A DNA stretch of 64,000 nucleotides from assembly GCF_963583255.1 (NCBI RefSeq), contig NC_084817.1, positions 21,559,837-21,623,836 on the forward strand, written 5' to 3'. The position numbers and the translations under genes were made by a program. The stretch comes from Pyrus communis (taxonomy: Eukaryota; Streptophyta; Magnoliopsida; Rosales; Rosaceae). Below the pieces are notes generated by a model. It did not search any database and had not been told where the DNA came from. It saw nothing but the letters and a program-made list of their open reading frames with translations. This document shows positions 59,589 through 64,000 of the stretch, in pieces; positions within the stretch are counted from its first letter, which is position 1; every line of letters starts with the position of its first letter.

Positions 59589-60676
59589 ATCTAATTATCA
59601 AGTGTCGTCAGTCAAAGTTATACGGTTTTTTATTTTTTTTATTACAAATGACATTCTGTGCTGGTTTACGGAACAAATTTGAACTCAGGACGCTGTATGA
59701 TGGTAGAGAAAGATTCTAACCATCAGAGCAACCCATCATCGTTTGTAACTATGATTTTGGTCCATGGAAGTTTTAGCAGTGTTAGCATAAAGTTAATAAC
59801 TAGAACTATCCACGTGTTTGTGGGTAGATTTGGTAGCACTGTATCACACTCACCGTAAGACTAAGTCTAGCTATGCCAAAAAATGGAAACAGACTGGTTA
59901 TGATTTACAATACGACTTTAACCTCCTAAAAAAGGACTGGAGTTGCATCTTTTTAATATTGAAAAAGACGTAAGCTGAATTTGAGACCTCGTTATAAGGA
60001 GAGAAAGAAAAACAAATCTAGACTTTTGCGTGAATTCATTGAATTGTTTGAATGTACAAATAATAAACAAATCTTGAAAAAAGAAGAAAACAAATCCAGA
60101 ATTTCGTATGAATTCATTTAATCAGCTGAATTACTTTAATGTACAAATAATGAACAAGTCATGTTTCGATTACTTTGTTGAATTCAGCGATCCTCTATGG
60201 AAAAAGGCAAGTGTCCTATGATGATTCGGAACCCAATTAATTAGCACTTCAATAAATTTTATGGTGAATTTCTAAACCACGTTTTAGTGCTGCAAATTGA
60301 GCATATATTTTAAATCCAACAGAAATCCTAGAAAATGGTGCGATTCTTTGTGCAACCGGTGACACCAAGTGACAACTATTAACAAAAACGCGATATACTA
60401 ACATAGAAATCATTTATACTATCGGTGGTGCCACTAAAATAATATATTAGTTTCTTTCCTTGTTAGGCACCTTCTCCACAAAGTGACAATAATTGTTTCT
60501 TTCCTCTTTTTGGGTTAAAACTACAAATGTTTTTCTTTAGAAATAACTTAAGCATCATTCATAAGATAGTACAAAGATGCCCAGACGAACTAATCATCAC
60601 TCAAAAATGAAAATTCTGAAACAAATGTCATACTTGATAAGAAGAAGCGCATGTTTGGATCGATGTTTCGCCGGAG

Positions 60677-61834
60677 GTGGACCCTAAACTAATAATAAAA
60701 TGAAAAACCCAAAAATTAACTACGCGAAAATTTTGAATAGGAAAAAGCACAATCTAAATACATGAAGAAAATGTTTACCATATGGTTGTTACTTGTTACA
60801 ATGAAGAAAGAACGGATGAGAGGCTTGGCACCTTATCTCATCCCAGTGAAATTGGAGGAGGCCGGTTAAACTGAAGAATAAATGAGAGGGGATGCGGGTG
60901 GACTCCTGGGAGAAAGTTGGTGGAGTTGGCGTCGACATGCGCTTTCTACCTGGTGGTGGCGGCGGCGCGGCAAGAGAGCTAAGTAAGGATCATCATCCAA
61001 CGGTAACAAGTGGCCCGGAAAATGAACCCTTTTTTTGGGTATTTTATTTCAACCTTGAAGTGAAGGTGACGTTTATTATTTTATTATTATTAGTAGATGA
61101 GTTTGGTTTTGAGATATTTTACTGTGAATAAATATAAATTTTAAAATTTAAACTTATTTAATAATAACAAGTAGAATGATAGGCATCATCACCATTTAAA
61201 TGGTCAGCAAAAATGCATCTTTTTTTTTTGAAAATATTTTTGCTCGCACCTCCAAACTTTCAAGTGATAGAGAAATATTTCAATGTGCTGGAAACACGGT
61301 TTAATATATTATGTCAAAAGTAAATTGATAAAAAAAAAAAAAAAAAAACCTGTATGAGTTTACATATAAGTTGAACTATCCTTTATATGCTAGTTAATTT
61401 TAGGATGGAATCCAACTTTTTCAGACACCATGTAAAAGAAGGCTAGTTCAATGTATTAACCAAAAGTGCTTTCATTGACTTACAAAACGTAACTTTATAC
61501 CAAAAAACAAAACTTTTTATTCTACAATCAAAGCAAACATATGGAAAGTTGATTCTTCTATACAACCAATTACAAAATTTTCAGCCAAGGAACTTGGGAT
61601 ATAGTTGACTTCCCAACAATTAGACCCTCTCTTTCCCTTTCTTTGCATACAATTTGTCAGATTGATGTGCATTTGCGCATTAACTACCCAAATAAAACCT
61701 CCATTTGTACAAAAGGAGTACCGATGGAAACCTTGGGAGGTTTGAGCTAGCTGTACGTAGAGGAGGAAGAGACAATTAAGGCAAGGAAAGTAAGCTAATT
61801 TTGCTAAACTCAACTTTGATGGTTATGTGGTTTC
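60677..61834. other. Intergenic sequence, unassigned
   Basis: The region 60840-61030 is more GC-rich, with a GGTGGTGGCGGCGGCGC run and short open frames on both strands (79 codons on plus from 60892). These could be a leftover exon or UTR, but no family is recognised. The rest is AT-rich with a poly-A run at 61330-61348. Confidence 0.35.
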
Positions 61835-62118
61835 TATCACATCCCGGTCCGGGGCGGATCACTTTCCGGGCCCGTTCCACCATTGTAGCATGATATTGTC
61901 CGCTTTGAGCTTACCATTCCCTCACGGTTTTGTTCTTGAAAATTCACGAGCAACTTCCCAGTGGGTCACCCATCATGGGATTGCTCTAGCCCCCTTCTCG
62001 CTTAACTTCGGAGTTCCTATGGAACCCGAAGCCAGTGAACTCCCAAAAGGCCTCGTTCTAGATAGGGATGAGAATATACATATAAGGATTACTTCCCTAG
62101 GCGATGTAGGATGTCACA
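61835..62118 (-). mobile_element. Cassandra-like TRIM solo LTR carrying 5S rRNA-derived sequence
   Basis: Flanked by an exact 5-bp TSD GTTTC (61830-61834 and 62119-62123). On the minus strand it begins TGTGACATCCTACATCGCC and ends CCGGGATGTGATA (mutated CA end). The middle reads TTCCATAGGAACTCCGAAGT, TAAGCGAGAAG, then GATGGGTGACCCACTGGGAA and GTTGCTCGTGA, matching the 3' half of 5S rRNA including the AAGTTAAGC and GATGGGTGACC.CCTGGGAAGT pol III boxes. Cassandra elements are non-autonomous LTR retroelements with a 5S-type promoter in the LTR. Only one LTR is present here. Confidence 0.8.
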
Positions 62119-62856
62119 GTTTCTGAGTTTGCAGCTGTATGGTTTATTATTAGATTTCATGTCAGCGCTCCTCTTGCGATGAAGGTTAAACCTTTGACGC
62201 CAGTGAATGTTCATGTAGTCCTCCATGGAGGATTCAAATGAATGAAAATCTCTAGGACTTTAGCCTTAAGGTATTTTTAGAGGAGTAAATTTTGTTGCGA
62301 ATCAACTGATAGGTTTAAAGCATACGCTTTCTTGGAGTTGTATTTGGCTTAATTCTCTTACTCGTGGTGCAAAAAATGCCTTACACTTTGATGACCTTTG
62401 CAATGTTGCCCTAAGAACGTTCTATTTGTTTTTTTTATTTTTCAGTTTCCCAAAAAAAAAAAAAAAAGGGCGAAATAACCAAGTGAAGAGAACAGGTGTC
62501 CTGACCGTGGTGCTACATTTCATCACCAAATAGCAAAGTTGGAGCAGCACACACTCATGCAGGAAAATCCAAAAATCCTTCCATCCGTCACTAGTACAAG
62601 AGCTTGCCACCAACACGTGCCCTCCTTACATGTAATGATATTGGTGCTGAAGTTGATCATCATCTCTGCCACTACCACTGCCCACCGTATTATTTTAAAC
62701 TCATCAACCTCTCTCTCTCTCTCTCTGGATCTTATCTCTTCCTATCTGAATTTGATCGGTCACATTTTGGACCAGCATCGGTTACAAAACAAAAAAGAAA
62801 CAAAGCTGTTGTGTGTTTAACAAGGGTTAATCAAGGCTGTTTGGTGAACCGAACCG
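62119..62856. promoter_or_regulatory. Upstream region of the HSD gene
   Basis: Non-coding. A poly-A run lies at 62452-62467. A (CT)n tract in CAACCTCTCTCTCTCTCTCT at about 62708-62728 is typical of plant 5' UTR or promoter sequence, some 130 bp before the ATG. No clear TATA box was fixed. Confidence 0.4.
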
Positions 62857-63039
62857 ATGGATTTGTTTAACTCGGTGCTGAATTGGGTGGTGCCACCGGC
62901 AAGTTTAGTGATGCTGGCGTTTGCTTGGCCAGCGTTGACCTTCATCAGTGGTTGTGAGTGGCTTTACAATTTGTTCAACAGTGAAATTGTCGAAGATAAG
63001 GTGGTTATAATTACAGGAGCTTCTTCTGGCATAGGAGAG
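62857..63039 (+). CDS. 11-beta-hydroxysteroid dehydrogenase-like (steroleosin-type SDR), exon 1 only
   Basis: 61 codons ending at a GAG|GT donor. The N-terminal ~45 residues form a hydrophobic hairpin with prolines (WVVPPASLVMLAFAWPALTF), as in steroleosins, which anchor in the oil-body or ER monolayer. It is followed by VEDKVVIITGASSGIGE, the TGxxxGIG dinucleotide-binding motif of classical short-chain dehydrogenases. The remaining exons (catalytic Ser, YxxxK) are outside the window. Intron 1 contains an antisense Copia element starting at about 63322. Likely relatives are Arabidopsis HSD4/5-type proteins. Function of the gene depends on whether the long intron is spliced. Confidence 0.85.
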
Positions 63040-63321
63040 GTAATTATAAGTCCCCTATTTCCAATAAAATGTATGCATTAATTTTGAAGTTCATCCTGTT
63101 TCAAACGAAGTTTTAAATAATCGGTTTTTGTGAAAATATCGACAATATGATATTTAATATTGATATCGCTAACCGTCGATGAAAATGTGGTTCAAAACGT
63201 GAAATTTTTTATTCTGAAACTTTGTAGCAAATGTTTATCACCTAAAAATGCATGTATATTACATATTAACTTCCTAAAACACAGTTAACCTTACAAGTAT
63301 ATGATAAGTAAGAGGATACAA

Positions 63322-63678
63322 TGCAGGAAATGTTGAATAAGAAGAGTATACAAGATAAGTCTAATGATCCCAAGAAGAAGAAAATAGAGCACACTCTTAA
63401 AGAAAGCTTACAAAAACAAACTAATTAGCAAAGCTTTTCTTCTTTAGCTCTAGGCTTTGTTTTTCCTTGGATGATATACAATGCTTGAGGACTTGGGTAT
63501 TTATAGCAAACCAAATGAAAGCTACACCACACACTTACTTCACCTATAACATCCACCTACTTTACCTACAACCTCCACTTACTTCACCAACCTCACACAC
63601 TTACTTCACCAACCTCACACACTTACTTCACCTACAACATCCACCTACTTCACCTACAATTGACATTGATTCTCAACA
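63322..63678 (-). repeat. 3' LTR of an antisense Copia element
   Basis: On the minus strand it starts TGTTGAGAATCAATGTC at 63678, directly after the purine tract GACATTGAGGGGGAG (63679-63693). It ends at about TTTCCTGCA (63322); the lower border is an estimate. A TATAAATA on the minus strand (63498-63505) is the LTR TATA box. Positions 63525-63660 hold a tandem array of CACTTACTTCACC / ACAACATCCACCTA units. Confidence 0.7.
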
Positions 63679-64000
63679 CTCCCCCTCAATGTCAGCTCTC
63701 ATTCTTTGCACTGTCCTGAGCAGACAGCGAAAATTTTCGAGCTTGCCTGTACTTAAACTTTTTGTGAACAAGTCCGCAACTTGATCATTCGTCTTGACCT
63801 GTCTCATCTCAATCTCTTATTGTAGAACCTTTTCTCTGATAAAGTGGTAATGCACTTCCACATGTTTAGTTCTTGCATGAAAGACTGGATTTTCCGCCAA
63901 GCGAATTGCCGATTGGTTATCACAGTACAATGGTACTGGATAATCTACTGGTTGATGTAGATCACTCATCAACTGTACCAGCCATGCATTCTCTTGAGCT
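63673..64000 (-). pseudogene. Copia polyprotein C-terminus (RNase H), interrupted
   Basis: The minus-strand frame from the window edge reads AQENAWLVQLMSDL, then VPLYCDNQSAIRLAENPVFH, ARTKHVEVHYHFIREKV, and after an in-frame TAA (63817-63819) continues QVKTNDQVADLFTKSL to the stop inside the LTR start. These are the conserved CDNQSA, HTRTKHIE-like and ADLFTK motifs of Copia RNase H. The stop makes this copy defective. The rest of the element lies beyond the window. Confidence 0.85.

Larger units (their letters stand above)
54661..60676. repeat. Segmental duplication unit C (contains DREB gene 3)
   Basis: Matches unit A from its first bases (CAAGGGCAGTTTGATAACTA) to GCGCATGTTTGGATCGATGTTT, equivalent to about A 24455. 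Private insertions are the MITEs at 55024-55207 and 57555-57743. The (TA)n at 57059-57137 is much longer than in A and B. Sequence after 60676 is unrelated to the other tails. Confidence 0.9.

Noticed and set aside
60892..61131. 79-codon frame with Gly-rich stretch
   Set aside because: It has a GC-rich start and then AT-rich non-coding sequence, with no family match and no splice-compatible continuation that I could find.

Overview
This is a 64 kb window of nuclear DNA from a flowering plant. Genes have GT/AG introns, and the flanks are AT-rich and full of LTR retrotransposons, MITEs and microsatellites. The repeat types (an Athila-like gypsy element with a tRNA-Asp primer site, chromovirus-type solo LTRs, a 5S-bearing Cassandra-like solo LTR, a hAT-like MITE) suggest a rosid, most likely Rosaceae of the apple/pear group. 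That placement is inference.

Layout. 0-9.5 kb: repeat territory with several MITEs, a broken Copia fragment and a 3.25 kb solo LTR (5011-8262, exact TSD TGTGG). 9.58-11.60 kb: an intact five-exon gene for a probably plastid-targeted NTF2/SnoaL-fold protein. 12.58-12.70 kb: a degenerate 5S rRNA-like sequence. 13.38-18.41 kb: a 13-exon alpha/beta hydrolase gene (ABHD11-like) that appears to be a pseudogene, with two in-frame stops, a frameshift and a lost splice donor. 18.86-25.0 kb: unit A of a local segmental duplication carrying a DREB-type AP2/ERF gene. 25.0-25.54 kb: a broken 5' piece of a PEX12 gene on the minus strand. 25.91-28.39 kb: a second chromovirus-type solo LTR. 28.45-29.60 kb: a decayed coiled-coil protein sequence of repeat origin. 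29.6-46.25 kb: a partial second copy of the hydrolase gene. Its intron 2 holds a ~1 kb foldback element, and that element is split by a complete, young 14.6 kb gypsy retrotransposon (30752-45397, exact TSD GCAAC). 46.25-60.68 kb: duplication unit B, a Copia fragment, an extra tail copy (B') and unit C, giving two more DREB genes. 61.84-62.12 kb: a Cassandra-like solo LTR with exact TSD. 62.86 kb to the end: exon 1 of a hydroxysteroid dehydrogenase (steroleosin-type SDR), whose first intron contains an antisense Copia element running off the window.

How the parts relate. The intact host genes are the NTF2-like gene, three near-identical DREB transcription factors and the start of an HSD gene. 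From memory, the Arabidopsis homologues of the hydrolase and HSD genes are neighbours on chromosome 4. If so, the ~44 kb between them here reflects tandem duplication of the DREB unit and nested transposon insertion. The gypsy element keeps all pol motifs, has nearly identical LTRs, and carries an antisense coiled-coil ORF in a ~2 kb module between pol and the 3' LTR. That module is the least explained feature of the window.

All coordinates come from reading the sequence by eye. Exon borders were placed from splice sites and reading-frame continuity, without transcript data.
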